This document shows, one piece after another, positions 36,840-46,375 of a stretch of 64,000 bases of DNA. The stretch spans positions 62,001 to 126,000 of the forward strand of contig NZ_JAIBHJ010000009.1 of NCBI RefSeq assembly GCF_021278025.1, given 5' to 3'. A program made the position numbers and the translations under genes. Under the pieces are notes generated by a model. It had not been told where the DNA came from. It was given only the letters and a program-made list of their open reading frames with translations, and ran no database searches. Origin of the DNA: Motilimonas sp. E26 (GTDB taxonomy: Bacteria > Pseudomonadota > Gammaproteobacteria > Enterobacterales > CBDFNC01). Positions within the stretch are counted from its first letter, which is position 1, and every line of letters starts with the position of its first letter.

Positions 36840-36970
36840 TGCTCAACTCTGATAATCTAGCTGCACAGTTTAGGAAATAACTTGTTTCCTCTGAGGTTTT
36901 TTGAATATTTGCGGGTGTAGATGGAGCTCTTTGAGCTCTACTAAAGACAAAGTTAGCAGATGCTAATTGA
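36840..36970 (+). ncRNA. Candidate structured small RNA
   Basis: Between recG and the TolA-like gene lie three small hairpins: AGGAAA/TTTCCT, a GTAGA...GAGCTC/GAGCTCTAC arm with a bulge, and TTAGCA/TGCTAA, ending at a strong terminator. A GATAAT -10-like box precedes the first. No reading frame of note occurs. This is suggestive only; the same terminator also serves the opposite-strand gene. Confidence 0.25.
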
Positions 36971-36973
36971 AAT

Positions 36974-37004
36974 AAAAAAGGGAGCTATTTAGCTCCCTTT
37001 TTTA
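36974..37004. terminator. Bidirectional terminator
   Basis: Stem GGGAGCT/AGCTCCC with an ATTT loop, preceded by an A-run and followed by TTTTTTATTTT. It can end the TolA-like gene on the minus strand and any plus-strand transcript from the 600-base gap. Confidence 0.88.
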
Positions 37005-37153
37005 TTTTCTCGAATAGGGCTACTCCCTTTCGAGTGACTAAATTATTTAGCATCAGGTACATCGTCTAACCAGTTAAAAGGCCTTATTCTGAGTGGCATT
37101 GGTTTTGCGGTAACACGGCAAAAATTGTCACAATATCTTACCAATCTCTCGAA

Positions 37154-37507
37154 CTATTCTGCTCTGAGGCGAAGCTTAAACTTTTTAAGCTTGGCTAAGT
37201 CTTCCTCAGGTAAGCTAGAGGGGTCTAACGTTAATATACTGTTTTTTAGTGCCTCAACTGCAGATTGATCAAATTTAGCAAAACCACTGCTTTGCTCTAC
37301 TGTAACATCCACATTTCCCATCAAATCATTGTTTACCATGACTGTAACCGTTGAGCCTGGATAGGTGTGACGTGCTTTCCAGTGTTGATAAATGTTTTCT
37401 TGCATTGCTTGTTGGCATTGCACTAAATCTTCGCAGGTTGTCATTGCTGATGCCGCAGGGGTCGTGATCAATGCAGCGAGAATCGCCATTGTTATTGTTC
37501 TATACAT
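37154..37507 (-). CDS. Secreted TolA/TonB C-terminal-domain-like protein
   Basis: 117-aa exported protein with signal peptide MYRTITMAILAALITTPAASA. The rest resembles the single C-terminal domain of TolA/TonB: QENIYQHWKARHTYPGSTVTV, then NVDVTVEQSSGFAKFDQSAVEAL. It has no membrane anchor or proline-rich spacer, so it is a free periplasmic domain that may bind Tol/Ton partners. The two Cys near the start (TTCEDLVQC) could form a disulfide. Single gene. Confidence 0.75.
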   Translation of the reverse strand: MYRTITMAILAALITTPAASAMTTCEDLVQCQQAMQENIYQHWKARHTYPGSTVTVMVNNDLMGNVDVTVEQSSGFAKFDQSAVEALKNSILTLDPSSLPEEDLAKLKKFKLRLRAE

Positions 37508-37904
37508 GTTTATCTCCTAATGGTTTATTAGTTTTTTATTGTTGTTTCTAACAGCAGTGTTGTTTTGACTTTAATCATAGTATGATCGCAATAACAAACT
37601 GCATCATTTGTAACAGTAGGTAACAACGAATATGAAGTTGATCATAGGTTAATTAATTCATTTTTGTTACAACATGATGGGATTAGAAAGTATAAAAAAA
37701 ATAATAATAATTTATCAGGGCTTATCGGTCTTTTTGGTGATCCTATATTGAAGTTACCTCACCACGAAGACACGTAAACCTTAGCCAAATATGATGGACG
37801 TTTCTTTTAAATGGGTCATCCACGACCATCATAGCTATGCCATTGCAGTGGACTTGTTGCCACGATGGCGCTACATCACTCGTTGTAATATCAGGAGATA
37901 AAGA

Positions 37905-38570
37905 GTGCTAGGATTACTTAAAACATGGATGATGCCAAGAATCACCCCGATGCCAGCGAGCATGGCGAGAAAGTTATTGTCAGAGCAGCAGCTAACCCAG
38001 CTAGGCATAAAAGTTGATAAGAATTTGCCTTCCTTGCCTGATGCCGGAGAATGTCAATTTAGATCCGTTTCAGACATAGTGCATCGCTTGCAAAGCTTAA
38101 TGTTATTAACTGCTCACGCCGAAGAACTGCCAAGTGCCGTGATCGATGCTTTGTATTTACGAACAGGCGCGCAACATTGCTTCACCCTTAAAGAACAGCA
38201 TTGGCTTGCTAAAACCCACCTAACGCCAGCAGAAAAGCAAGTTTGTATGTGGCGCTATGAATCAATCAAATTATTGCTGTGGGCAATCGGCCACCTAGCT
38301 GAGTTGGGGAAAGCAACAGAAGGGGCCAATATTATTGAGCTATCGCGTCTGATCCAGTGGCAAAGTTATGATGAACTATTGGCAGGAGCAAAACCATTAA
38401 ACCCAGTTACGCTGCTAGATACTGCGGACCAGTATTACCGAATGGCTCACCTTGGTAAGCATCAGCCTCGCGCCCTACCTGCCAATATCAGCCTGTTAAT
38501 AGTGCAAGAGCGTTATACTTGCTTAAGCTGGTTGATAGGTGAATCAGACTGGGATGAACTGTGTGAGTAA
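37905..38570 (+). CDS. DUF4272 protein
   Basis: 221-aa cytosolic protein. The layout, with LTPAEKQVCMWRYESIKLLLWAIG in the middle and LIVQERYTCLSWLIGE.DWDEL at the end, matches DUF4272, a family without known activity. The GTG start follows AGGAG by seven bases and is the only sensible choice. It is divergent from the TolA-like gene; the 400 bases between hold no recognised element. Confidence 0.78.
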   Translation: MLGLLKTWMMPRITPMPASMARKLLSEQQLTQLGIKVDKNLPSLPDAGECQFRSVSDIVHRLQSLMLLTAHAEELPSAVIDALYLRTGAQHCFTLKEQHWLAKTHLTPAEKQVCMWRYESIKLLLWAIGHLAELGKATEGANIIELSRLIQWQSYDELLAGAKPLNPVTLLDTADQYYRMAHLGKHQPRALPANISLLIVQERYTCLSWLIGESDWDELCE

Positions 38571-38672
38571 ATAAGTGAGAGATTAGCTGTTAGCCTTGAT
38601 GTTTAGAGTTGTGTTTATATAGTTCTCTTGCTCTAATCTCTCGTTTAATTATTTAACTCACAGGGAAAGTTT

Positions 38673-39539
38673 ATGAAATACCTACTTTTAGCGGCTGCGA
38701 TGCTTTCGACTGCCGCTATCGCAGAGCAGGTTGGTGATACCGGGGCTGATAATGCTGCTCTCGAGCAACGTTTGGCCGATGAGCGAGAAACCTATGATAA
38801 TCCATTTGTAATTACGGCCCATAAACCTACCTATATTTTGCTGGGCAACTATAACGATAAGCTCTCTGCTGAAAATTATGCTAATTATGGTGAGCTACAA
38901 GACGTTGAGATTAAATTTCAATTTAGTTTTAAAATGCCAGTTTGGAGTGCTCAATCTCAGTACGGTCCTTCCTTGCTGTTCGCTTACAGCCAAGTTTCTT
39001 ATTGGCAGGCATATAATAAAGCGGAATCATCACCATTTCGAGAAACCAATTATGAGCCTGAAGCGTTTTTGTCTTGGCGGCCAAATTACCAGCTTGGTGC
39101 CGGCTGGAGTGTTCAGGTAGCGCAAATTGGCTTTGTGCATCAGTCTAATGGTCGTAGTGAGCCGCTTTCCCGCAGTTGGAATAGAGTTAAGGCCAGTGTC
39201 ACTTTAGAGCGCGGTAACTTAGGGCTAGCGTTAGTGCCATGGCTGCGAATTCCAGAAGACCGAGAAGAAGATAATAACTACGACATTACTGACTATTTAG
39301 GCCATGGCAAAATATTGGCGGCTTATAAATGGCATGATCATACTTTTTCCATGATGAGTCGTAACAACCTAGAGAGTGGCTTTTCAAAAGGGGCGATAGA
39401 AGGGAGCTGGAGTTTTCCTTTGACATCTCGGGTTAAGGGTTACGTTCAATTTTTCTCAGGTTATGGTAATAACCTGATTGAGTATGACCAATACAACAAC
39501 ACAGTAGGCATCGGCATTGCGTTGACCGATTGGCTGTAA
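38673..39539 (+). CDS. pldA: Outer membrane phospholipase A
   Basis: 288-aa outer-membrane beta-barrel lipase that hydrolyses phospholipids reaching the outer leaflet. A signal peptide (MKYLLLAAAMLSTAAIA) is followed by the barrel. Catalytic residues sit in GFVHQSNGRSEPLSRSWNR: His and Ser of HQS and the Asn 12 residues later, as in E. coli PldA (289 aa). Calcium-dependent dimerisation is expected for the family. Confidence 0.93.
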   Translation: MKYLLLAAAMLSTAAIAEQVGDTGADNAALEQRLADERETYDNPFVITAHKPTYILLGNYNDKLSAENYANYGELQDVEIKFQFSFKMPVWSAQSQYGPSLLFAYSQVSYWQAYNKAESSPFRETNYEPEAFLSWRPNYQLGAGWSVQVAQIGFVHQSNGRSEPLSRSWNRVKASVTLERGNLGLALVPWLRIPEDREEDNNYDITDYLGHGKILAAYKWHDHTFSMMSRNNLESGFSKGAIEGSWSFPLTSRVKGYVQFFSGYGNNLIEYDQYNNTVGIGIALTDWL

Positions 39540-39630
39540 GTTGAGCATCGATCAAGAGCACGCCTCGGCGTGCTACTTGTTCAAATGTACATTTCCTTCC
39601 TAATTTTTTATTTCTTCATTTAACTCGATA

Positions 39631-39912
39631 CTAGGGTCTGTTGATCTTTCGTGATTTTTTTTGCTGCTAATTGTTGGGTATTTATACAAAACGTTCGTTG
39701 TGGCCAGCACCTTTGTGGCATAGTGAACTACGCGAAAAGGCGCTAACGCAGTAGAAATGGCCAACAAACGCTGTCCTACGGATTCTGCTCAATCGTTGAG
39801 CAGTATTTACTTAGAATGCTAAGCTACACACTGCTCGCCTTGCTCAAAACGCTTTTAGACAAGGTGTCCCCTCTCGAACAAAAATCAACCAGAAAAGATC
39901 AACAGACCCTAG
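39631..39912. mobile_element. MITE copy 2 (about 280 bp, CTAG-flanked)
   Basis: Second copy of the element at 10748-11027, with both ends (CTAGGGTCTGTTGATC and GATCAACAGACCCTAG) closer to perfect inverted repeats. It differs from copy 1 in an extra GACAAGGTGTCCCC block and lacks an AAAAGCGTTTTGTC block. CTAG flanks both sides. It fills the gap between pldA and the marR gene; no coding frame is seen. Confidence 0.85.
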
Positions 39913-40030
39913 ATATTGTTTGTTTTTTGAACTAAGATTATCTCATATGACAACCTAGGTTGTCTTGTTGGGAGGGCTCTAATCTGTTTGTTGAGAGCCC
40001 AAGTAGGTTAAGCTAACTTTGGTAGGTAAC

Positions 40031-40456
40031 ATGGCACAACGTATGCTTAGTCACTTAATTCAGCGGCAGCATCAGCTTATTGATGAAAAAATGTCGCAGT
40101 TAGCGCGCGCGCGTGGTTGTGATATGACGCTCGCACAGAGGACAGTATTTAATTTAGCGAGTCAACAAATCATTACCTTATCTGAACTAGCGCAATACTT
40201 GGCTATTAGTCGACAAGCAGTTCAAAAAACAGTTGCTGTATTAGTTGAGAAAAAGTGGGTAAAACTAGTGCCTCATCCTGATAATCGCGCGGCTAAAGTG
40301 GTGATTATTACAGAACAAGGCCAAATGGTCCGTCAGCAGCAGCAGCAAGTAGTTCGTGAAGTTGAGCTTCATTTATATCAGCAGTTAGGTGAAGATAAAG
40401 CTAAGTTATTACAGCAACTGTTAAATGAAGAATGGCAAATTGACAATATAGGTTGA
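40031..40456 (+). CDS. MarR-family transcriptional regulator
   Basis: 141-aa winged-helix regulator. HTH region LSELAQYLAISRQAVQKTVAVLVEKKWV and wing HPDNRAAKVVIITEQG are typical MarR. MarR proteins usually sense small ligands and control a neighbour; here the RpoH-like sigma gene follows at 70 bases on the same strand. The ATG giving MAQRMLSH is used. Confidence 0.9.
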   Translation: MAQRMLSHLIQRQHQLIDEKMSQLARARGCDMTLAQRTVFNLASQQIITLSELAQYLAISRQAVQKTVAVLVEKKWVKLVPHPDNRAAKVVIITEQGQMVRQQQQQVVREVELHLYQQLGEDKAKLLQQLLNEEWQIDNIG

Positions 40457-40526
40457 CGGGTTGCGCTGAGAGTTTGTATCGCTAGTTAATACTGGTTAAT
40501 TAAGATTTTAGAGGAGATGAGTTGTG

Positions 40527-41369
40527 ATGTATCAATTAGCCAATACTTGTCCTTTGGCCGATTTACAAGCTTATATTAATCAAGTAAATCGTTTACCAAT
40601 ACTTAGTGCCGAGCAAGAGCGTGAGTTAGCAGAGAAGCTGTCTAAAGAGCAAGATCTTGAGGCCGCGAAAGCGTTAATTATGTCAAACTTGCGTTTTGTA
40701 GTGATGATAGCTCGCGGCTATCAAGGCTATGGTTTATCGCAAGCTGACTTAGTACAAGAAGGTAACATTGGTTTGATGAAGGCGGTAAAGCGTTTCGACC
40801 CTGAAATGGGCGTGCGTTTAATGTCCTTTGCCGTTTATTGGATCAAGGCGGAAATTCATGAATATGTATTTCGTAACTGGCGAATAATTAAATCTGTCAC
40901 CACTAAAGCGCAAAAGAAACTTTTCTTTAATCTGCGTAAGTTTAAGCGTGATTTACATTGGTTTAGTGCAGATGAAGTAGAAGAAGTTGCTGATACTCTT
41001 AATGTTACTCCTGCGCAAGTGAGAGAAATGGAAATGCGACTGTCGAGTCAAGATGTCTCATTACTACTGAGTGATGATGACGAAGAGGATCGCTACCTCG
41101 GGATCACAGAATCCTCTTTGCCTGCTGCAGATGCATCGCCAGAGTTACAATTGCTAAACTTAGATCAGCATCAACAGGGGCAAGATAAGCTGTATCAGAA
41201 ATTAGCGCAGTTAGATGATCGTAGTCGGGATATTATTGAAGCGCGCTGGCTCAGTGAAAACAAGGCTACTCTCCACGAGTTAGCTGAAAAATACGGTGTT
41301 TCTTATGAGCGGATTCGCCAATTAGAAGGGCAAGCTATTGGCAAATTACGTGCTCATATTCTGGCATAG
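40527..41369 (+). CDS. RpoH-like alternative sigma factor (likely a second sigma-32)
   Basis: 280-aa sigma-70-family protein closest to RpoH: region 2 reads [20 protein letters not shown] and [16 protein letters not shown], the RpoH box [16 protein letters not shown] is intact, and region 4 ends [20 protein letters not shown]. It probably directs heat-shock type promoters. It is not beside ftsYEX, where the main rpoH normally lies, but follows a marR gene, so a paralogue is likely. ATG used; a GTG one codon earlier lies at a good ribosome distance (AGGAG). Confidence 0.88.
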   Translation: MYQLANTCPLADLQAYINQVNRLPILSAEQERELAEKLSKEQDLEAAKALIMSNLRFVVMIARGYQGYGLSQADLVQEGNIGLMKAVKRFDPEMGVRLMSFAVYWIKAEIHEYVFRNWRIIKSVTTKAQKKLFFNLRKFKRDLHWFSADEVEEVADTLNVTPAQVREMEMRLSSQDVSLLLSDDDEEDRYLGITESSLPAADASPELQLLNLDQHQQGQDKLYQKLAQLDDRSRDIIEARWLSENKATLHELAEKYGVSYERIRQLEGQAIGKLRAHILA

Positions 41370-41380
41370 TTACTATACTT

Positions 41381-41416
41381 ACACCAAAGTACCAAGATGT
41401 AACGGTACTTTGGTGT
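41381..41416 (+). other. Perfect 13-bp hairpin after the sigma-factor gene
   Basis: ACACCAAAGTACC pairs with GGTACTTTGGTGT around a 10-base loop. No T-run follows, so it may protect the mRNA end or cap the transcript ahead of the nearby terminator. Confidence 0.6.
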
Positions 41417-41420
41417 CAGA

Positions 41421-41440
41421 AGCATGCAGGCATGCTTTTT
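41421..41440 (+). terminator. Terminator after the RpoH-like gene
   Basis: AGCATG/CATGCT stem followed by TTTT, just after the longer hairpin. Confidence 0.6.
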
Positions 41441-41478
41441 AGCATTATCAGTTAAATTTGATGCTTAATTTTATTCAT

Positions 41479-41502
41479 AAGGAGGTGGTTAAAAAGGAGG
41501 TA
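41479..41502 (+). promoter_or_regulatory. Tandem strong Shine-Dalgarno sites
   Basis: AAGGAGGTG and AAGGAGGTA lie 15 bases apart. Both match the 16S rRNA 3' end very well. The second is four bases from the ATG of the YbaK-type gene, and the first has no start codon of its own. Confidence 0.7.
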
Positions 41503-41504
41503 AT

Positions 41505-42020
41505 ATGTATATTCAACGTTTGAGCAATTATTTAAGTCAAGCTCATATCCATTATCAGGTGTTGCAGCATTCACCCGCTTACAGCGCCAAAGAAATAGCC
41601 GAAATGACCCACATTAGCGGAATGGATTTTGCGAAAACCCTTATTATCAATGTCGATGGTATTAGTATGATGCTAGTGCTACCCGCGACTTATCGCTGGG
41701 AGCCGACTAGCTTTGCCAAAATGATGGGGGCTGAATCGGTGGAATTGCTCCCAGAAGAAGAGTTAGCGTTGCTATTTCCGAACTGCGAAGTAGGCGCCAT
41801 GCCACCCTTTGGTAACTTATATGGTATCGCGGTCTATATTGCACGTGAGCTTACGTTACGTGAGCACATTATGTTTAACGCGGGTAATCACCACGAAGTG
41901 TGGCAAATGGATTATTATGATTACCATGAACTTGTTTCACCTAGGGTGATTACTGAGGGATATGTGCGTAATAATCCTTCGCGTCCTGTGCATGTACATC
42001 ATGGCGGGTTTAGCCACTAG
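41505..42020 (+). CDS. YbaK/ProX-type aminoacyl-tRNA deacylase-domain protein
   Basis: 171-aa protein of the YbaK family, which removes wrongly attached amino acids from tRNA. Matching features are HSPAYSAKEIAEMTHISG and MDFAKTLIINVDG, then VGAMPPFGNLYGIAVYI in the conserved glycine/proline region. The His-rich tail (VHVHHGGFSH) is unusual. Target tRNA is unknown. Followed by a terminator shared with trmH on the opposite strand. Confidence 0.82.
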   Translation: MYIQRLSNYLSQAHIHYQVLQHSPAYSAKEIAEMTHISGMDFAKTLIINVDGISMMLVLPATYRWEPTSFAKMMGAESVELLPEEELALLFPNCEVGAMPPFGNLYGIAVYIARELTLREHIMFNAGNHHEVWQMDYYDYHELVSPRVITEGYVRNNPSRPVHVHHGGFSH

Positions 42021-42044
42021 TAAGCCATGGTGTTAAGCGCCCAT

Positions 42045-42078
42045 AAAAAAGCCAGCGTTAAACTGAGCGCTGGCTTTA
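42045..42078. terminator. Bidirectional terminator between ybaK-like gene and trmH
   Basis: GCCAGCG/CGCTGGC stem, A-run before and TTTAGGTTT after, lying between convergent stops. Confidence 0.8.
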
Positions 42079-42101
42079 GGTTTCCATCAAAAAAGCGATT
42101 T

Positions 42102-42818
42102 CTAATCGTTATCGATTTCCGTCCATGCTGTTTTACTCATTTGTACTTTCTGCCACCACTCTTCCGATGCGACAATTTGTCCTTCATCATCAATTTCTGG
42201 GTAAGGTAAATCTTTTTGGCGGCACAGCTTAGCAAAAATAGGGTGGCCGCCTTCAAACATAATCCGGTCACGCTCTTTTTTCTCGATATGATCTGTTTTT
42301 GGTTGGTACATACCAGCAAGCTCACGCTGGCGTTGTGCTTCGTAGAGCATCAATGCTGTAGCAACAGATACATTTAACGACTGGCACATGCCGACCATAG
42401 GAATAATGACATCTTGATCAGCTAAGGCGAGGGCTTCGGCTGTGATGCCGTCTTTTTCTTGGCCCATTAAAATAGCGGTTGGCTTGGTATAATCAATTTG
42501 ACGAAAATCAACAGCTGTATCAGACAGGTTTGTCGCAATAATTTGCATGCCTTGAGCTTTTAGGGCTTTAACTGCATCGCTGATGCTATTGTGCGGCTTG
42601 ACTTGAACCCAGTTTTGGCTGCCTGTTGCAGTATGGCCCGATAAACGCATTTTGGGATCATCCCAAATGGCATGAACTTCGCTGATGCCCACCGCATCAC
42701 ATGTGCGTACGATAGCGGCTAGGTTGTGTAATTTATGAACCTTTTCCATACATACGGTGAGGTCGGTTTGACGATGCTGTAGCATCTGGTCAATGCGGGT
42801 AAAACGCTCTGGAGTCAT
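42102..42818 (-). CDS. trmH: tRNA (guanosine-18-2'-O)-methyltransferase TrmH
   Basis: 238-aa SpoU-family enzyme methylating Gm18 in the tRNA D-loop. SPOUT motifs: VHKLHNLAAIVRTCDAVGI, AILMGQEKDGITAEAL and IPMVGMCQSLNVSVATALM with the trefoil-knot residues. It lies just downstream of spoT, as in E. coli (spoT-trmH-recG). Confidence 0.96.
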   Translation of the reverse strand: MTPERFTRIDQMLQHRQTDLTVCMEKVHKLHNLAAIVRTCDAVGISEVHAIWDDPKMRLSGHTATGSQNWVQVKPHNSISDAVKALKAQGMQIIATNLSDTAVDFRQIDYTKPTAILMGQEKDGITAEALALADQDVIIPMVGMCQSLNVSVATALMLYEAQRQRELAGMYQPKTDHIEKKERDRIMFEGGHPIFAKLCRQKDLPYPEIDDEGQIVASEEWWQKVQMSKTAWTEIDND

Positions 42819-42832
42819 ACTTTTTCTCTAAA

Positions 42833-44965
42833 TTAGTGCTTCTTAACTGGGCGGTTACGATTTCGAGCCACCTTAGTTACGTCAGGCAAGACACGGATCT
42901 TACGCATAATATTGGCTAGATGGATACGGTTCTTAGTGGTGATCAGTAAATCGACTACATAGACGCGACCGTCTTTTTCATCGGTATTTATGTTATGAAT
43001 ATTAGAACCCGTGGCAGCGACCGCGTTGGTTAAGTCAGCCAACACACCTTGATGATTGATTAATTCAACACGAATTTCGGTGCGGTACTCGTGTTCCGTA
43101 TCCAGACTCATGTCCCACTCAACCGCCATATATTTATCCACCTCATTAAGATGGTTCTGAATATTGCGACAAGTATCTAAGTGGATAACAAGCCCCTTAC
43201 CTGGGCTAATATGGGCAATGATAGGGTCGCCAGGTATCGGGCGACAACAGTTTGCATACGTTACTAGCATGCCATCAGCGCCTTTGACTGGCATTTTACC
43301 GTGTTCAGTATCGGCTAAAGTTAGTTCATCGGCATTGCCAAGTAAACGACGGGCAATGACGATACTCATGGCGTTACCTAAGCCGATATCTGCCAGCATA
43401 TCTTCAATGCACTCTTGCTTGGTATCTTGCAGTACCTTCGCGATATTTTGCGGGTCAATATCTGACAAACTCTTGTCGCCTAAAGCATGATTTAGCAAGC
43501 GACGACCTAAGCCGACTGATTCGTCAAAACGTAGGTTTTTCAGCATTTGGCGAATTGTATTACGAGCCTTACCTGTCACTACGTAATTGAGCCAAGCGGC
43601 ATTCGGTCTGGCTCCCGGCGCGGTAATAATCTCTATCGCTTGGCCATTTTTTAGTTTACGACTAAGTGGGTAAGGCTGGCGATCTACCCGCGCGCCAACA
43701 CAAGCATTACCAACATCAGTATGCACGGCATAAGCAAAATCAACCGGCGTTGCACCTAAAGGTAATTCGATAATGCGACCTTCAGGGGTGAAAACATAAA
43801 TCTCATCAGGAAACAGCTCGGTTTTTACACTTTCAACAAATTCAAATGAACTGCCCGCACTTTGCTGCAACTCAATCAAGCTTTGCATCCAGCGACGAGC
43901 GCGCACTTGGGCGGTTGTACCTGAAGCTTCGCCATTTTGTTTATAAGACCAATGTGCAGCAACCCCTTTATCGGCCATTTGATCCATGTCTTCGGTGCGG
44001 ATTTGGATCTCGACTGGTACACCATGAGGGCCGACTAAGGAAGTATGTAATGATTGGTAACCATTGGCTTTCGGGATCGCAATATAATCTTTAAAGCGGC
44101 CAGGGCGGGGCTTAAATAAACTGTGCATTTGACCAAGCACACGATAGCAAGTATCGAGTGAGTCCACCATGATACGAAAAGCGTAAATATCCATCACTTC
44201 ATGGAATTGCAGCTCTTTACTGCGCATTTTATTGTAAATGCTGAATAAATTTTTCTCGCGACCAAGTACTTGTGCTTCAATACCAACATCTTCTAAACGG
44301 CCCGCTACTTCAGAATGAATATTATCCATTACCTCGCGGCGATTACCACGCGCACGGCGCACCGATTCTTTCAGTACACGATAGCGCATTGGGTAAAGCG
44401 CTTGAAAGCCAAGCTCTTCCAACTCGTTCTTAATATTGTGAATACCTAAACGGTTGGCGATGGGGGCAAATACTTCAAGGGTTTCATTGGCGATGCGGCG
44501 GCGTTTATCGGGACGCAGTGCGCCTAGGGTGCGCATATTATGAGTGCGGTCGGCAAGCTTGATTAGCACAACGCGAATATCTTGCACCATGGCCATAACC
44601 ATTTTGCGAAAGTTCTCAGCTTGCGCTTCTTTGCGATCACGAAACTTTAGCTTGTCTAACTTACTAACCCCTTCCACTAACTCGGCAATGGTGTCGCCAA
44701 ACATGGCGGCTAAGTCATCTTGCGTGGTTTCAGTATCTTCTATTACGTCATGTAACAACGCCGCGGCCAAGGTTTCATAATCAAGGCGCATTTCAGCCAA
44801 AATATAGGACACAGCAACAGGGTGGGTAATATAAGGTTCACCACTAGAACGAAATTGACCTTCGTGCGCATCCCTTGCCACGATATAAACTTGTTTTAGT
44901 TTTTCTTGTTGCTCTGGCGGCAAATACGTTGCGGCCAGTGTTTGTAAGCTTTCAAAGATATACAA
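42833..44965 (-). CDS. spoT: Bifunctional (p)ppGpp synthetase/hydrolase SpoT
   Basis: 710-aa stringent-response enzyme. HD hydrolase domain (SSGEPYITHPVAVSY, LLHDVIEDTETT), synthetase domain (IAIPKANGYQSLHTSLVGP, EIQIRTEDMDQMADKGVAAHW), TGS domain (VFTPEGRIIELPLGATPVDF) and C-terminal ACT domain (HQGVLADLTNAVAATGSNI). Intact catalytic residues suggest both activities. Operon gmk-rpoZ-spoT-trmH. Confidence 0.97.
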   Translation of the reverse strand: MYIFESLQTLAATYLPPEQQEKLKQVYIVARDAHEGQFRSSGEPYITHPVAVSYILAEMRLDYETLAAALLHDVIEDTETTQDDLAAMFGDTIAELVEGVSKLDKLKFRDRKEAQAENFRKMVMAMVQDIRVVLIKLADRTHNMRTLGALRPDKRRRIANETLEVFAPIANRLGIHNIKNELEELGFQALYPMRYRVLKESVRRARGNRREVMDNIHSEVAGRLEDVGIEAQVLGREKNLFSIYNKMRSKELQFHEVMDIYAFRIMVDSLDTCYRVLGQMHSLFKPRPGRFKDYIAIPKANGYQSLHTSLVGPHGVPVEIQIRTEDMDQMADKGVAAHWSYKQNGEASGTTAQVRARRWMQSLIELQQSAGSSFEFVESVKTELFPDEIYVFTPEGRIIELPLGATPVDFAYAVHTDVGNACVGARVDRQPYPLSRKLKNGQAIEIITAPGARPNAAWLNYVVTGKARNTIRQMLKNLRFDESVGLGRRLLNHALGDKSLSDIDPQNIAKVLQDTKQECIEDMLADIGLGNAMSIVIARRLLGNADELTLADTEHGKMPVKGADGMLVTYANCCRPIPGDPIIAHISPGKGLVIHLDTCRNIQNHLNEVDKYMAVEWDMSLDTEHEYRTEIRVELINHQGVLADLTNAVAATGSNIHNINTDEKDGRVYVVDLLITTKNRIHLANIMRKIRVLPDVTKVARNRNRPVKKH

Positions 44966-45038
44966 ACTCGTCCCCGATAGTGCAAAGGTAATAAAGTGAA
45001 GATACTAAATATTGAGTGGAATAGTGAGCTTTTTGATC

Positions 45039-45064
45039 AAAAAAGCACCCATGGCGGGTGCTTT
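45039..45064 (-). terminator. Possible terminator between rpoZ and spoT
   Basis: GCACCC/GGGTGC stem; the preceding plus-strand A-run becomes a T-run on the minus strand just after rpoZ. It may attenuate read-through into spoT. Confidence 0.65.
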
Positions 45065-45078
45065 ATAGAGAAAGGTGC

Positions 45079-45354
45079 TTAACCGCGACCTTCTGCAATC
45101 GCTGCAACCGCTGCCATTTCAGCTGCGTCTTGTTCTTGTTGCTCTTGGCGATCTTGCATATCCATTGTGCTAGAAGTCACTAGGCCTTCTTCAATTTCAC
45201 GTAAAGCGATCACTGTCGGCTTATCATTTTCACTGTCAACTAAAGGCTCTTTACCTTGTACCGCGATTTGACGAGCGCGACGAGCCGCAACTAGGATCAA
45301 ATCAAAACGGTTTCCAATTTTATCTACAGCATCTTCTACAGTTACGCGTGCCAT
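45079..45354 (-). CDS. rpoZ: RNA polymerase omega subunit
   Basis: 91-aa subunit that helps assemble beta-prime into RNA polymerase. [28 protein letters not shown] is the conserved omega core. The C-terminus ([20 protein letters not shown]) is a typical variable acidic tail. Lies between gmk and spoT. Confidence 0.97.
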   Translation of the reverse strand: MARVTVEDAVDKIGNRFDLILVAARRARQIAVQGKEPLVDSENDKPTVIALREIEEGLVTSSTMDMQDRQEQQEQDAAEMAAVAAIAEGRG

Positions 45355-45467
45355 CTAAGGACTCCGTGGATTAAAAAAAACGACGCAAAATTATACAAGC
45401 TTAGACGAGCTAGATCCAGATCCTTTTCGCCTAAACGTGTCACTTAATTGTGTGTTAGCTTAACACA

Positions 45468-46091
45468 TTAAGCTAACAACTCTGAAATCATGTTTCTATG
45501 CAATGCACTCTGGCGCGTTTGCGCTAAGCGCTGACCTTTAATAATAGTATCAAACTCGGCCAATGCTTGGTCAAAGTCATCATTAATAATTAAAAAATCA
45601 TACTCATCATAATGAGACATTTCTGATTTGGCTTGTGCCATACGTTTGTTAATGGTTTCTTCACTGTCTTGACCACGTTGGTATAGGCGTTGTTCTAGCG
45701 CTTCGCGACTGGGCGGTAAAATAAAAATGCCTTTTGCTTCGGGCATCAGTGCTTTCACCTGACGAGCACCTTGCCAATCAATGTCCAAAAATACATCAAT
45801 CCCTTGATTCAAGCTGTCTTCAATGGCTAGGCGTGAAGTGCCATAAAAATTGCCAAATACTTCAGCCCATTCGAAAAAGGCCTTGTCAGCGATCATTCCT
45901 TTAAATTCGGCTTGATCGACAAAATGATAATGCTCGCCGTTTACTTCGCCTAGACGTGGGTCTCGAGTAGTGTGAGAGACAGACACTTGCAGCTGTTTGC
46001 GATCGGAAATATTTAGTAATGCGTTGATCAGACTTGATTTACCAGCTCCACTGGGAGCGGAAACAATATATAAAGTACCTTTAAGTGACAT
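45468..46091 (-). CDS. gmk: Guanylate kinase
   Basis: 207-aa enzyme phosphorylating GMP to GDP. P-loop in [21 protein letters not shown]-binding [20 protein letters not shown], and [12 protein letters not shown] are conserved. The ATG giving [10 protein letters not shown] matches the E. coli length; an upstream TTG in frame would add five residues. First gene of the rpoZ-spoT-trmH group. Confidence 0.97.
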   Translation of the reverse strand: MSLKGTLYIVSAPSGAGKSSLINALLNISDRKQLQVSVSHTTRDPRLGEVNGEHYHFVDQAEFKGMIADKAFFEWAEVFGNFYGTSRLAIEDSLNQGIDVFLDIDWQGARQVKALMPEAKGIFILPPSREALEQRLYQRGQDSEETINKRMAQAKSEMSHYDEYDFLIINDDFDQALAEFDTIIKGQRLAQTRQSALHRNMISELLA

Positions 46092-46375
46092 GGTAATACT
46101 CTGCAAGGGCCATAAAGGCGGCTAAATGTAGCAAAAAAAAGGGCGCGGAAAAAGCTTAGCTTGCAGGGCAATGATATTTGTTGGTCATTGGTTTTTTGCT
46201 AATTGCAGGTTAATGAACCAGAATTTGATAAAATAGTTAATTATGGCTGTTTGTTTGCTTTTAAAATAGGTAACCTAATCAGTGCTATGTAACGTCACCT
46301 TGGATGTAAGTGATTGTAACTTAATCAGTACATCATTGTGGTCTTTGAAATTATCCAACAATAGTGGAGTAACAT

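Noticed and set aside
42027-42209. Open frame after the YbaK-type gene
   Set aside because: Overlaps the terminator and the trmH end; no ribosome site or family match.
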